DNA of 64,000 nucleotides from Candidatus Desulfosporosinus nitrosoreducens. GTDB lineage: Bacteria; Bacillota; Desulfitobacteriia; Desulfitobacteriales; Desulfitobacteriaceae. This document shows positions 25,039 through 34,516 of the stretch, in pieces. Below the pieces are notes generated by a model. The model did no database searches and had not been told where the DNA came from. It saw only the letters and a list, made by a program, of their open reading frames with translations. How positions within the stretch are numbered: position 1 is the first letter of the stretch; each line of letters opens with the position of its first letter. The stretch is from positions 248,001 to 312,000 of the forward strand of contig NZ_JAVHUW010000083.1 in the NCBI RefSeq assembly GCF_030954495.1, given 5' to 3'. The position numbers and the translations under genes are program-made.

Positions 25039-26985
25039 GTGGATAATGAATCTGTATATCTAAATCCGTCTTCTGATCCCCAAGCTACAGGAGTTGAAGC
25101 AGGCAACCTCAGTGACACAACTGATCTACGAAAAGAAAATCTTAAGCAGGTTAATGATAAAGCAACCCTAAGGGAAGAAGAGCTGAGACAAGAGATGGAG
25201 GAATTAATCCTAACTGCCCTTTATAAAGAGCTGAGAGAATCAAAAGACGAACTTAGGCGCCAAATCAAGGTTATGACTAGGAACAATGAGTTAATGGCGC
25301 TGAGTGAAGAGCGTTATAAGACACTGGTCAACAATTCTCAGGATGTGATTTTCAGCTGTGATTTGCAAGGTGCTTTTACGACAATCAATAAAAAGTTTTG
25401 TGAAGTTACGGGATTGCCCAGGGAGATGATTCTCGGGAAGACGATAAAGGATATTCAGAGTGACCCGGGCTATATCCAGAAATGGACTGAGGCCTTCACA
25501 AGAGTTATAGCTGATGGCGGCGTTAATTCTTTTACTTATAGATATGAAAGGAACTTAGGGAGCAAGATCACCGGCTATTATGATGTGACTTTATCTCCAT
25601 TATTTGATTCGAGGAAAAGGATTGTCGGAGTTATCGGCACTAATCGAGATATAACAAGAACAATAGAGAATGAAAATAAGATAAAACACATGACGTATTA
25701 TGACTGTATTACTGATTTGCCCGGCAGAGTTCTTTTTTTGGAACGATTGGACAATGCTATCAGAACATCAGGAAAGAACTCCAATCAAGCCATTATTATT
25801 ATCCTGAACATCGACAATTTTAAAACGATCAATAACACTTTAGGGTATGCGGTGGGAGATATCCTGCTCGTTGAAACCGCGACAAGATTGCAAAAATGCC
25901 TCCGAGGTAAAAATACTGTTTCTCATTTAAACGGAGATGAGTTTGGCTTATTGCTGGAGAACGTGGAACAGGAAGATGATATCGTTAACCTCTTGAAGCG
26001 GATCGGAAAGATATTTGATGAACCTTTTGAAATCAAAGGTGAGAGCATCAGTCTCACAGCAAGTATTGGAGTTTCAATTTATCCGGACGACGGGGAGACC
26101 TATGAAGAACTTTTGAAAAATGCCGCGACAGCCATGCAGGTTGCTAAGAAGTCCGGAAAAAATCGCTTGGAATTTTTTAATTTTAAAATGAAACATGAGT
26201 TCTTGAAAACACTGACAATAGAAAGGCTGTTAAGAAAAGCCTTACATCAGCGAGAATTTGTACTGTATTACCAGCCGCAATATACCATAAGTGGCAAGCT
26301 TCGTGGTTTTGAAGCCTTAATACGCTGGAACAGTCCGGAGATGGGTCTGTTAACCCCTGCCGAGTTTATTCCCATCGCTGAAGAAACAGGCCTGATTATC
26401 CAGATCGGCAAGTGGGTATTGAACACTGCGATTCTTGCCTGCAAGGTGATCAATGACAAATACTGTTCCGACCTTATTATGTCGCTGAATATATCTCCCC
26501 TGCAGTTTAGAGAAAAAGAATTTAGCGAATATGTTATAAAAGCTGTCAAAGCCTCTGGCCTAAATCCCAAGAACCTCGAATTGGAAATAACTGAAAGCAG
26601 TTTTATCAACAATTACGACAGCGTTGCCAAAGAATTAAAAAGTTTGAGAGACTGCGGTGTGAGAATTGCCTTGGATGATTTCGGAACAGGCTATTCTTCC
26701 TTAAGCTATCTAAAAAAGCTCCCTATTGATCTCTTAAAGATTGACAAATCCTTCATTCAGGAAATTGATTTTTCAAATCCCTGTAATGATTTAACAGAAT
26801 CAATTATTGCTTTAGTTAATAAGCTTAACATTGAGACTATTGCTGAAGGCGTTGAAACCTTGGAACAACTTAACTTTCTGGTAAATGCGAAATGCAACTA
26901 TGTACAAGGGTATTACTTTGGAAAGCCGAGTGCGGAAGAGCTTATTGACGATATTGTTGGAAAAGCTATTGAGCGCCAGAAATAG
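25039..26985 (+). CDS. PAS-GGDEF-EAL cyclic-di-GMP protein with degenerate GGDEF motif
   Basis: 648 residues from a GTG seven bases after GGGAGG; an in-frame TTG at 25018 is less likely. The protein has a charged coiled N-terminus to residue 90, a PAS domain (SEERYKTLVNNSQDVIFSCD) at about 91-207, GGDEF at 217-374 and EAL at 392-645. The GGDEF signature reads NGDEF, so cyclase activity is doubtful although ANGDEF-like variants can retain some. The EAL half keeps EALIRW, LELEITES, LDDFGTGYSSL, KIDKSF and IAEGVET, so it should be an active c-di-GMP phosphodiesterase. No membrane segment: a cytoplasmic sensor. It precedes a chemotaxis receptor by about 270 bases. Confidence 0.92.
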   Translation: MDNESVYLNPSSDPQATGVEAGNLSDTTDLRKENLKQVNDKATLREEELRQEMEELILTALYKELRESKDELRRQIKVMTRNNELMALSEERYKTLVNNSQDVIFSCDLQGAFTTINKKFCEVTGLPREMILGKTIKDIQSDPGYIQKWTEAFTRVIADGGVNSFTYRYERNLGSKITGYYDVTLSPLFDSRKRIVGVIGTNRDITRTIENENKIKHMTYYDCITDLPGRVLFLERLDNAIRTSGKNSNQAIIIILNIDNFKTINNTLGYAVGDILLVETATRLQKCLRGKNTVSHLNGDEFGLLLENVEQEDDIVNLLKRIGKIFDEPFEIKGESISLTASIGVSIYPDDGETYEELLKNAATAMQVAKKSGKNRLEFFNFKMKHEFLKTLTIERLLRKALHQREFVLYYQPQYTISGKLRGFEALIRWNSPEMGLLTPAEFIPIAEETGLIIQIGKWVLNTAILACKVINDKYCSDLIMSLNISPLQFREKEFSEYVIKAVKASGLNPKNLELEITESSFINNYDSVAKELKSLRDCGVRIALDDFGTGYSSLSYLKKLPIDLLKIDKSFIQEIDFSNPCNDLTESIIALVNKLNIETIAEGVETLEQLNFLVNAKCNYVQGYYFGKPSAEELIDDIVGKAIERQK

Positions 26986-27258
26986 AAATCGTTCCTAACG
27001 AGGCTGAGGAAAAATCAGAATTAATTGACAAATATACGTATAATTCGTCAGGGAATAGTTTAATGGCTGACAAAGCATTTTGATTCTTAATCATGAGCAT
27101 ATTTATTTCTTATAGACAGTCAAATTACCTAATGATAAACTTGTGGAAATATTAGAAATATTGAAGAGAAATTGTGACAAAAGTATTGCTAGAAGCACTC
27201 CAGCTTTGATTTGAAGGAGGGGAAACTGGTTCCTACCATAAGTAGGATCAGGAAAAGA

Positions 27259-28953
27259 ATGAAAATGACATTAGCGAAAAAAATGATTGTCTATTTTTTG
27301 CTGGTAACTTTAGTGGCGACTGCGGGGTTGACGTATATTATTTATGAATGCGCGCAAGCGGAAGCCTCCGGCAGTGATCTGATGGGTAAAGTTCCGCGGA
27401 TGCAGAAAAATAATGATATTGCCTACAATGCCGCTTTAGAGTCATCTAATCTGAGAGCGTATCTACTCTATGGGAAAGAGCAGTATCTCAATGAATATTA
27501 CCGCTTAGCTCAACTGAATATAAAGCTTGAAGACGAACTTATCAATGATGCTGTTTTAAATACATCGCGCCAATTAGCCATGGACACGAAAGCTCTGGAC
27601 CAGAAATATGCCGAAATCGTCAATACAAAATTCATCCCTTTATTGAAGGCAGGCAATAGGGACGGTGCTATGCAAGTTGCGGTTAATGAATTAGCGCCCC
27701 AATCCAGTCAACTGCTGGCGAAGATTGAAGAAGCCAAAAATTATCGCATGAGCACGGTCAACCAAGCGGTGAATAACACCTATTATGATACAAAGCGCGT
27801 CAAAGAAATTGCCGGTTTAGTAACTGTTCTGGTAGCTATTTTAGGAATTTTAATTGGAATATTTGCTGCCCGCAGAATCACATCTCCTATCAAAGTCTTA
27901 CAGGGTTTAATGGCTCAGGCCTGTGAAGGAAACTTGCTGTTAAAGGCCTCAGTTGAAACGAGTGACGAAGTTGGTCAGCTTTGTGAGTCCTTTAACACCA
28001 TGATTGCCTCGCAGCTGGAAATTGTTAAGTCAGTCAAAAACAGTTCGGTTGACCTGGCTGCAGCCTCTCAGGAAATGGCGGCTTCTTCGGCGGAAGTGTC
28101 GGCGACAGCAGTAACGGTTTCTCAAAGGAACCAGATGGTTGCCCAATCAATGATAAGTGCCTCCAATTCAAGTACGGAAACTTCACAAGTTTTAATAGAG
28201 CTTTCGGCTCTTATTCAGATAGCCAAGGACAAAGCTTTGTCGGCCAGCGCGAAATCCTCAACTTCTATTAAAACGGCCACTGAAGGAAAAGCCACTGTAA
28301 ACGTAGTGATGAAAAGCATGAATACAATCCATAACAAGACAAAGGAAGCGGAGAAAGTCATCGGACTCCTTAATGAGTACTCTCAAAAAATTGGCATGAT
28401 CAATGCCACCATAACCGGCATTGCGGATCAAACGAATTTATTGGCCTTAAATGCGGCCATCGAAGCTGCTCGCGCAGGGGAATCAGGCAGAGGGTTCGCC
28501 GTTGTTGCGGAGGAGGTCAGGAAATTGGCAGAGCAATCCAATGCCGAGGCTATGAATATCTCACAGCTTATTTCCAAGATCACCGAAAATACGGATAGTG
28601 CCGTTATTGCCATGAAAGATAGTTTGGTTGAAGTTGAAATAGGGGTGGAAGAAGTCAACAAAGCAGGAGAGTCTTTAGAAAACATTTTGGCGGCAGTTAA
28701 GGAAACTGTCAGTGATATTGATGGAATTGCCAAAGTAACGAACGATGAAGTTGCTTCATCCGATAAGATCGTAGAGCTCATTGAAGCCGTCGCTGAAATC
28801 ATCGAGTCTACAAATCAGGACGCTCAAGAAGTTTCAACAGCAATTGAGGAAACAACAGCAACCATTGAAACTGTCGCGGCGAGTTCCGAACAGGCAAGTG
28901 CTATGGCCCAAAATTTGAATAGTCTTATTAATCGCTTTAAAATCGAGGAGTAA
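27259..28953 (+). CDS. Methyl-accepting chemotaxis protein
   Basis: About 564 residues. Start choice is uncertain: ATG at 27259 is used; the frame is open from a TTG at 27211 and a GGAGGGG site at 27215 suggests a possible non-ATG start in between. Helix 1 is near residues 8-28, and a four-helix-bundle ligand domain follows (SSNLRAYLLYGKEQYLNEYY). Helix 2 is at about 186-207 (VTVLVAILGILIGIF), then HAMP (RRITSPIKVLQGLM) and the signalling hairpin with ADQTNLLALNAAIEAARAGE and GRGFAVVAEEVRKLAEQS. It begins a block with a STAS protein and a phosphatase/kinase, so it may feed a partner-switching pathway as well as CheA. Confidence 0.92.
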   Translation: MKMTLAKKMIVYFLLVTLVATAGLTYIIYECAQAEASGSDLMGKVPRMQKNNDIAYNAALESSNLRAYLLYGKEQYLNEYYRLAQLNIKLEDELINDAVLNTSRQLAMDTKALDQKYAEIVNTKFIPLLKAGNRDGAMQVAVNELAPQSSQLLAKIEEAKNYRMSTVNQAVNNTYYDTKRVKEIAGLVTVLVAILGILIGIFAARRITSPIKVLQGLMAQACEGNLLLKASVETSDEVGQLCESFNTMIASQLEIVKSVKNSSVDLAAASQEMAASSAEVSATAVTVSQRNQMVAQSMISASNSSTETSQVLIELSALIQIAKDKALSASAKSSTSIKTATEGKATVNVVMKSMNTIHNKTKEAEKVIGLLNEYSQKIGMINATITGIADQTNLLALNAAIEAARAGESGRGFAVVAEEVRKLAEQSNAEAMNISQLISKITENTDSAVIAMKDSLVEVEIGVEEVNKAGESLENILAAVKETVSDIDGIAKVTNDEVASSDKIVELIEAVAEIIESTNQDAQEVSTAIEETTATIETVAASSEQASAMAQNLNSLINRFKIEE

Positions 28954-28965
28954 AGGAGAAGATTT

Positions 28966-29268
28966 ATGAAACACTCTATTAAAGTCCAAGGAAACCAGGC
29001 GCTTATTTTTCTAACTGATAAAATATATGTTCATGATGCTTCCGTCTTGCGGGAGGAAGTATTAGAGGTAATCGATCATGGGGTTACGGATATCAAAATT
29101 GACCTCTCCGGGCTTACCTATATTGATAGTTCAGGCTTAGGAACATTAGTGAAAATCAATAAAACAGCGAAAGAAAGAAATGGCAAACTGGTGTTGACAG
29201 GAGCCCGGGGGCTGCCTGAAGAATTGCTTAAACGCACCCGGTTGGATAAAGTCTTTACCATTGAATGA
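28966..29268 (+). CDS. STAS-domain anti-sigma factor antagonist
   Basis: 100 residues, a single STAS domain like SpoIIAA/RsbV. The phosphorylation site region is IDLSGLTYIDSSGLGTLVKI, with the conserved Ser of the DSSGLG loop. AAAGGAG precedes the ATG; it starts 12 bases after the chemotaxis receptor. The following gene encodes both a PP2C/SpoIIE phosphatase and an RsbW-like kinase domain, which would be the enzymes that set its phosphorylation state. Its output partner (a sigma factor or another target) is not in the window next to it. Confidence 0.92.
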   Translation: MKHSIKVQGNQALIFLTDKIYVHDASVLREEVLEVIDHGVTDIKIDLSGLTYIDSSGLGTLVKINKTAKERNGKLVLTGARGLPEELLKRTRLDKVFTIE

Positions 29269-29353
29269 CAATCTTTCAGGCGCGATATTTCAGAAGCCCA
29301 AAGGATGAGAAAGGAACAAGAGAAAACGTAGAGAAGTAAGGAAGTAATTGGCG

Positions 29354-31600
29354 ATGACTTATAAAGAGTTGGATCATGACATTTCCGAACATCACTGTGA
29401 GGATAGTTTTACCTTGTTGTTGGATCAAATCGATGAATATCTTCTGATTCTCAAGGATACAGGTGAAATTATTCACGTGAACAAAGCTGCAGCCGAAAAA
29501 CTTGATTATGCTCTGGACGAACTGACAACTATGAATATTAAACAGTTGTTTCCTTTGAGCGGACGCAGGGAAGTGCTGGAGTTTTTAAAGGGTTCGCAGG
29601 AAGGAAGATCAGCCCAAGAGTTCCTGGAGCTCTGCTCTAAATCCCAAAAGCATGTGTGTATGGAAGTCCGGCTAAGCAGAGGAACATGGGAAGGTCAAGA
29701 GGTCTTGTATGGACTGGGCAAGGATGTTAAACTTGAGATAGACGATCAAAAGTTTAAAGATTACCAGTCAATGCTGGATAGCATGCCTTTTTTAGCTTGG
29801 ATAAAGGATAAAAACGGTAAATATGTTATCATTAACAAAAATTTCGAAAGTTTTTATAACATCAAGAATACGATAATTGTAGGTAAAACCGACTTTGATT
29901 TTTTCCCTTATAGAATTGCTTTGAAGCATAAAAAGAGTGAGGAAGAATTAATAAAGTCCGGCAAAAATATGCTTAATTTGCAACCACACCATCACGAAAT
30001 AGGCGGCAAGTGGCTGGAAACATTTGTTGCGCCTTTTTTTGAGTATGACGGTATGCTGGCGGGAACTTTGGGAGTTGCCCGGGAAATCACTAATAGGAAA
30101 CTATTGGAGAAACAGTTGAGAGAGCAGGCAGAGTATGCCGAGCTGCTTTTCAGAACTGTCCCCAGTGCCGTTCTTTCCGTCGATAAAGACAGAAAAATAA
30201 TTCGTTGGAATAAAATTGCCGAAGAGTTAACCGGTTACAGCGAGGCGGAAGCGATCGGCAAAGAATGTTCAATGGTTCTACACGGGGTGGGCATAGAAGG
30301 ATGTTATTTATGCCGCAATGCCAGTGAATCGCCCTTAATTAATGAGACGTGTAAAATTGTAACGAAAAACGGCCAAATCAGGCATGTGTTAAAAAGCATA
30401 GCGGTTTTAAAGAACGAATTCGGTGAGGTCAGCGAAAAGATGGAGTGCCTGGAAGATATTACGGAAATGATTAATATCGAAGAGAAACTCTACGAGCGAG
30501 AACGTCAAACGCAGCTGGAGCTTTCCTTGGCGGCTCGGGTGCAGCAGGAGTCTCTGCCGCCCCCTTTCTCCGGAGATAAAGTGCGCGTTAGTACAATCTT
30601 TGAATCATTTAGTAAGGTTAGTGGTGATTTCTTCAATTACAAGTGGTTCGAGAGGCAGAATAAATTGTGCGGCTATATTATCGATGTCTGTGGACATGGT
30701 CTGGCCACGGCAATGCAAACCGCTACGTTTAAAATGATGCTGGATAACGTTCTCCTTACCGGCGAGAGGATTACGGAGAATGATCTTAAAATCATTAACC
30801 GGAGAATAATGCCTTACTTATATGAGGGTTCCTTCGTCGCTTTGCTCTACTATGAATTTGATTTGCAGGCTAAGGTACTCAAACTTATTTCCGCTGGGAT
30901 AACCTTGTTTTTAGCCATTAATTCTGAGGAGTGCTCTTTAGTGCCCTTATCCGGCTGCTATCTCGGCATAATTGATGACCCTGATATTGAAATGGTGACA
31001 GTCCCGATTAGACCGGGTGAAATGTATTGTATGATGAGTGATGGGGTCTCCGATTTGATAGAATTGCATGGAGTAAGCAAACAGCAAGGTTTTAAAGGTT
31101 ACCTGGACTGGCTTGAGAAATTGGCGGATTGTCCGGAACGGAATGATGACTTTTCTGCTGTCTGCATAGAGATTCTTCAGGAAAATGACAACAAGGATAC
31201 CAATGTTTTGGATATAAAAAATGACAGAGATCTGGAACGAGCTCAGACAATTATTAGTGAATTCCTCGAACGAAACGCTGCAATTCATGCTCCCGAATTG
31301 GAAGTAGCGATTAATGAAGCGATGAATAACGGGTTCTTTGCCTGTGGGCAGGTTCATGTCAAAACCCGGCGGGTAGGCCGTAAATTAATCGTCAGAGTCA
31401 AAGATGATTGTTCGGGCTTTAATACTAAAAATGTTAAAAGTTTAACCATTAATAATGACCTCTTTGATAGGGAGTTTGATGAACTGCTGGGAGAGGAAGG
31501 TGGGCGTGGTATTTTTTTGATGAGGGCGTTTTGTGACAAAGTGATCTACAATGCGACGGGCAATGAAGTTTTGCTCATGAAAAAAATCAGATTTAGGTAG
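29354..31600 (+). CDS. Three-PAS sensor fused to SpoIIE-type phosphatase and RsbW-like kinase
   Basis: 748 residues from the ATG behind AAGGAAG. Three PAS domains lie at about 12-120, 136-252 and 260-375. The PP2C/SpoIIE phosphatase at 390-605 has SGDFFNYKW, IDVCGHGLA, MMSDGVSD and DDFSAVCI, with metal-binding Asp residues. The last 120 residues are a GHKL kinase of the RsbW type: EVAINEAMNNGFFACG, KDDCSGF, GGRGIFLM. One chain thus carries the phosphatase that would activate, and the kinase that would inactivate, the STAS protein encoded just before it. The layout resembles Mycobacterium tuberculosis Rv1364c, except that the STAS domain is separate here. It is probably cytoplasmic. Confidence 0.88.
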   Translation: MTYKELDHDISEHHCEDSFTLLLDQIDEYLLILKDTGEIIHVNKAAAEKLDYALDELTTMNIKQLFPLSGRREVLEFLKGSQEGRSAQEFLELCSKSQKHVCMEVRLSRGTWEGQEVLYGLGKDVKLEIDDQKFKDYQSMLDSMPFLAWIKDKNGKYVIINKNFESFYNIKNTIIVGKTDFDFFPYRIALKHKKSEEELIKSGKNMLNLQPHHHEIGGKWLETFVAPFFEYDGMLAGTLGVAREITNRKLLEKQLREQAEYAELLFRTVPSAVLSVDKDRKIIRWNKIAEELTGYSEAEAIGKECSMVLHGVGIEGCYLCRNASESPLINETCKIVTKNGQIRHVLKSIAVLKNEFGEVSEKMECLEDITEMINIEEKLYERERQTQLELSLAARVQQESLPPPFSGDKVRVSTIFESFSKVSGDFFNYKWFERQNKLCGYIIDVCGHGLATAMQTATFKMMLDNVLLTGERITENDLKIINRRIMPYLYEGSFVALLYYEFDLQAKVLKLISAGITLFLAINSEECSLVPLSGCYLGIIDDPDIEMVTVPIRPGEMYCMMSDGVSDLIELHGVSKQQGFKGYLDWLEKLADCPERNDDFSAVCIEILQENDNKDTNVLDIKNDRDLERAQTIISEFLERNAAIHAPELEVAINEAMNNGFFACGQVHVKTRRVGRKLIVRVKDDCSGFNTKNVKSLTINNDLFDREFDELLGEEGGRGIFLMRAFCDKVIYNATGNEVLLMKKIRFR

Positions 31601-31691
31601 AGTTGTTGCTTTGATCCAAACAATTTTCAGCAGCTGAAAAGGTCTTTTTGGACTTAATATCCAGCTTCAAATTGCTACAGAAAGGGGGATA

Positions 31692-33989
31692 ATGAAGTTG
31701 AGTGTTCAGGCAAACTTAGATGCTGTATTAAGTCTGTTGAAATTATTTACCGAAGATTATTCATGCAAAGATTATCTGCAAGCGGTTATCCGCTGTATTT
31801 CTGAACGTACAAAATGTCGCTGCGTTGGAATCAGAATTCGCGATGATGAGGGAAAAATTCCTTATTATGCTACGATTGGCTTTGATCATGAGTTTTTAAG
31901 CTTAGAATCGGACCTATCCCTGGAAGACGAATGTTTATGCAAGAGGGTTTTCCAACAGCAGTTTGAAATGGTTGATGAAAGCATTCTTAATGAAAAATGC
32001 TGCATCTGTTCCAATAATTTAATTAATTTTTATAAAAGTTTGCCGGAACACAGGCAGTCTCGTTTTCGAGGCGAGTGTGTCCGCAAGGGACTGCGCACCT
32101 TTGCCATCATTCCTTTAATCCACGATGAAAACGTGATTGGAACAATTCAGATTGCCGATGAAAACCCGGAACTTCTTAGCCCTGAAATGATGGACTTTAT
32201 TCTCCGGATCAGCGACCTGATCGTGGAAGGCCTCAGACGTTATAAATTGGAAGAAGAAGTTAAGCTGAATCAGTCCAGTGCCGCTGTCTTAAACGCTATG
32301 TTTGCCGGGACTAAGGCTATTGCTTACGTTGTTGATTCTCTTAGCTACAGAATTTTATTTTCGAGCAAAACACTGCAAGCCCTCTATAAGAAAGAACTTA
32401 AAGATCAGATTTGCTACCGGACATTTTACGGTCTGGAAGCTCCCTGCCCGGATTGTCAAAGCCAATTGAACAACCGTGAATCTATGCAGCGAGTGCACAA
32501 TCGAATGTTGAACCGTGATTACTTAATGACTAAAAAATCGATTCTTTGGCCTGATCAGCGAAAAGCCTGGCTAACCTTTGCCTGGGATATTACGGATCAG
32601 CTTCTGCTGGAAAGGAAATACAAAACTATCTTTGAGGCCTCGGCTTCCGCTTTGCTCATCCTGGAAAAGGGACTGGTAATTTCCATGGTCAACCAACAGG
32701 CCGAGCATTTATTAGGATTCTCCGGCGCAATGCTCGTAGGCACAAACCTCCAATGGTTTTTAGCTCCGGATGAAGCTGAAAAAATGAAAGATTATTATCA
32801 GCGCAGGATAAATGGGGACCAAGAGGTTCCCGGGCAATATGAAACAAAATTGAGGCTTGCCAATGGGAAAACAAAGTATGTGATTGTCAACAGTGCTCTG
32901 ATTCCCGAAACAACGACTACGATCATATCACTTTCCGATATAACCGAGCGTAAAAAGGCCGAGGATAAGCTTTACTATTTAAGCTATCATGATAATCTTA
33001 CGAAGTTATATAATCGCGAATACTTTGACGCGAAAGTTCAAGAGCTGGATCATAAGCAGGTTTCGGATGTTGGGGTTATCATGGTCGACGTCAATGGGCT
33101 GAACCTGATTAACAATAGTTTTGGTACGAGTGTCGGCGATACGATCCTCAAAACCTTGGCGGAGGTTTTGCAGGGGCTGTTTCCCCATACGGCAACGGTG
33201 GCCAGGATTGGGGGAGACGAGTTTGCGGTGCTTCTTGCCCCCTGCAGCGGCGAGGAAATAGAAGCTGCTTACTTTGCTATAAGGGATACTATCGAAAAGC
33301 GCATGCTTAGCTTAGACATAAAATTCAGTGCAGCGGTTGGGTATGGGTATAGTGGGGCCGGCAAGACTACTTTGGATGTGGTGCGTGAAGCAGATTTTAA
33401 TATGAACCGGGATAAGCTTTTTCAGGCGCAAAGCGCTAAAAGCTCGATTGTTCAAACCTTGACCAAGGCTCTGGAAGCACGGGATTTTATTACCGAAGGA
33501 CATGCGGAAAGACTGGAAAATCTGGCGATTCTGCTGGGCCGCAAAGTGGGTCTGTCAGAGCAAAAACTCTCAGATTTGCGCCTGTTTGCTAAATTTCATG
33601 ACATAGGTAAAGTGGGAATTCCGGATCATATTCTCTTTAAACGAGCCAGGCTGGAAGCTTTCGAGAAATCCGTAATGGAAACCCATTGCGAGATCGGCTA
33701 CAGGATCGCCAAGGCTTCCCCGGATCTTCTGCCAATCGCCGATTGGATCTTGAGGCATCATGAAAATTGGGATGGAGACGGTTATCCTCTGGGCTTATGC
33801 GGTCAAAACATCCCTGTGGAATGCCGTATTCTTACAGTTATCGACGCTTATGACGCTATGACCAATGATCGGCCTTATCGCAAAGCTATGCCTCAGGCAG
33901 CTGTGGTGGAAGAACTAAAACGTTGTGCCGGGACTCAGTTTGATCCGGAGATCGTTGACATTTTTTTGCACAAATGCCTTGTTACCTAA
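31692..33989 (+). CDS. GAF-PAS-PAS-GGDEF-HD-GYP cyclic-di-GMP protein
   Basis: 765 residues, ATG behind AAAGGGGG. GAF at about 10-186 with several Cys residues (CKDY, KCRC, ECLCKR, CCICSN); PAS domains at about 194-303 (with CPDCQS) and 310-422; GGDEF at 430-575 with intact GGDEF (ARIGGDEFAVLLA); HD-GYP at 586-760 with HDIGKVGIP, RHHENWDGDGYP and IDAYDAMTNDRPYR. All catalytic motifs are intact, so both c-di-GMP synthesis and breakdown are possible. The Cys-rich GAF and first PAS domain could hold a metal or Fe-S cluster and sense redox or O2 (inference). It closes the signalling block and is followed by a terminator. Confidence 0.92.
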   Translation: MKLSVQANLDAVLSLLKLFTEDYSCKDYLQAVIRCISERTKCRCVGIRIRDDEGKIPYYATIGFDHEFLSLESDLSLEDECLCKRVFQQQFEMVDESILNEKCCICSNNLINFYKSLPEHRQSRFRGECVRKGLRTFAIIPLIHDENVIGTIQIADENPELLSPEMMDFILRISDLIVEGLRRYKLEEEVKLNQSSAAVLNAMFAGTKAIAYVVDSLSYRILFSSKTLQALYKKELKDQICYRTFYGLEAPCPDCQSQLNNRESMQRVHNRMLNRDYLMTKKSILWPDQRKAWLTFAWDITDQLLLERKYKTIFEASASALLILEKGLVISMVNQQAEHLLGFSGAMLVGTNLQWFLAPDEAEKMKDYYQRRINGDQEVPGQYETKLRLANGKTKYVIVNSALIPETTTTIISLSDITERKKAEDKLYYLSYHDNLTKLYNREYFDAKVQELDHKQVSDVGVIMVDVNGLNLINNSFGTSVGDTILKTLAEVLQGLFPHTATVARIGGDEFAVLLAPCSGEEIEAAYFAIRDTIEKRMLSLDIKFSAAVGYGYSGAGKTTLDVVREADFNMNRDKLFQAQSAKSSIVQTLTKALEARDFITEGHAERLENLAILLGRKVGLSEQKLSDLRLFAKFHDIGKVGIPDHILFKRARLEAFEKSVMETHCEIGYRIAKASPDLLPIADWILRHHENWDGDGYPLGLCGQNIPVECRILTVIDAYDAMTNDRPYRKAMPQAAVVEELKRCAGTQFDPEIVDIFLHKCLVT

Positions 33990-34048
33990 TGAAGTCATGA
34001 AGGGATGGCTGAAAAGCCGCTTCGCCGGATTCTAATGGATTGTAAATT

Positions 34049-34102
34049 AAAAGCGTCTCCTTTCACTCTAAAAAAAGTGAAGGAAGTACGCTTTTAATTT
34101 TT
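34049..34102. terminator. Bidirectional terminator between convergent genes
   Basis: AAAAGCGT..CCTTTCACT pairs with AGTGAAGG..ACGCTTTT, flanked by A- and T-runs on either side (AATTTTT after it). It serves the HD-GYP gene and overlaps the stop of the minus-strand DUF4405-like gene. Confidence 0.8.
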
Positions 34103-34345
34103 GTTTCTAGGCAGGCTCCGGAAAATTGTTTTGTACCACTCCCAGTGGACGAAGAAATGATAAACCGAGGCGGCGACAAACATCAGCGCTGTCCATTTGT
34201 GTATTTCTTCAAGGAGTGCAGACAGGTCGTCCCTGCCCGAATCAAAGGGAAAGACGAACCATACGAGCAGTCCGGTTACAGCAATTACTGTCAATAACAA
34301 GACTAATATTGTATCAAGCAGGAAATTTTGTCTTGATCTGTTCAA
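34094..34345 (-). CDS. DUF4405-like small membrane protein
   Basis: 83 residues with two helices (TILVLLLTVIAVTGLLVWFVF and WTALMFVAASVYHFFVHWEWY). His residues in both (EEIHKW, YHFFVHW) match DUF4405 proteins, which resemble small cytochrome-b-like domains and may bind heme. Translation starts at a TTG behind AGGTGATG. It is single, divergent from the OmpR-type regulator gene. Function unknown. Confidence 0.75.
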   Translation of the reverse strand: MNRSRQNFLLDTILVLLLTVIAVTGLLVWFVFPFDSGRDDLSALLEEIHKWTALMFVAASVYHFFVHWEWYKTIFRSLPRNKN

Positions 34346-34516
34346 AAAGCATCACCTGCTTAAAAGATATTGAAAGTTATTAAGATTAATGACTTAAGCG
34401 GGAGTTGCTAAATTTAGGTTGACTTGCCGACTTATTGAAACAAAACTGGACAAACTAGTGACAAATTGCTTGGAGAGAAGCATTGTTCAAGAGCGGAGCA
34501 TGCCCGGAGGTTTAAA

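Noticed and set aside
27026..27044. TTGACA and TATAAT near 27026-27044 as the promoter of the chemoreceptor gene
   Set aside because: The two boxes are only about 7-8 bases apart.
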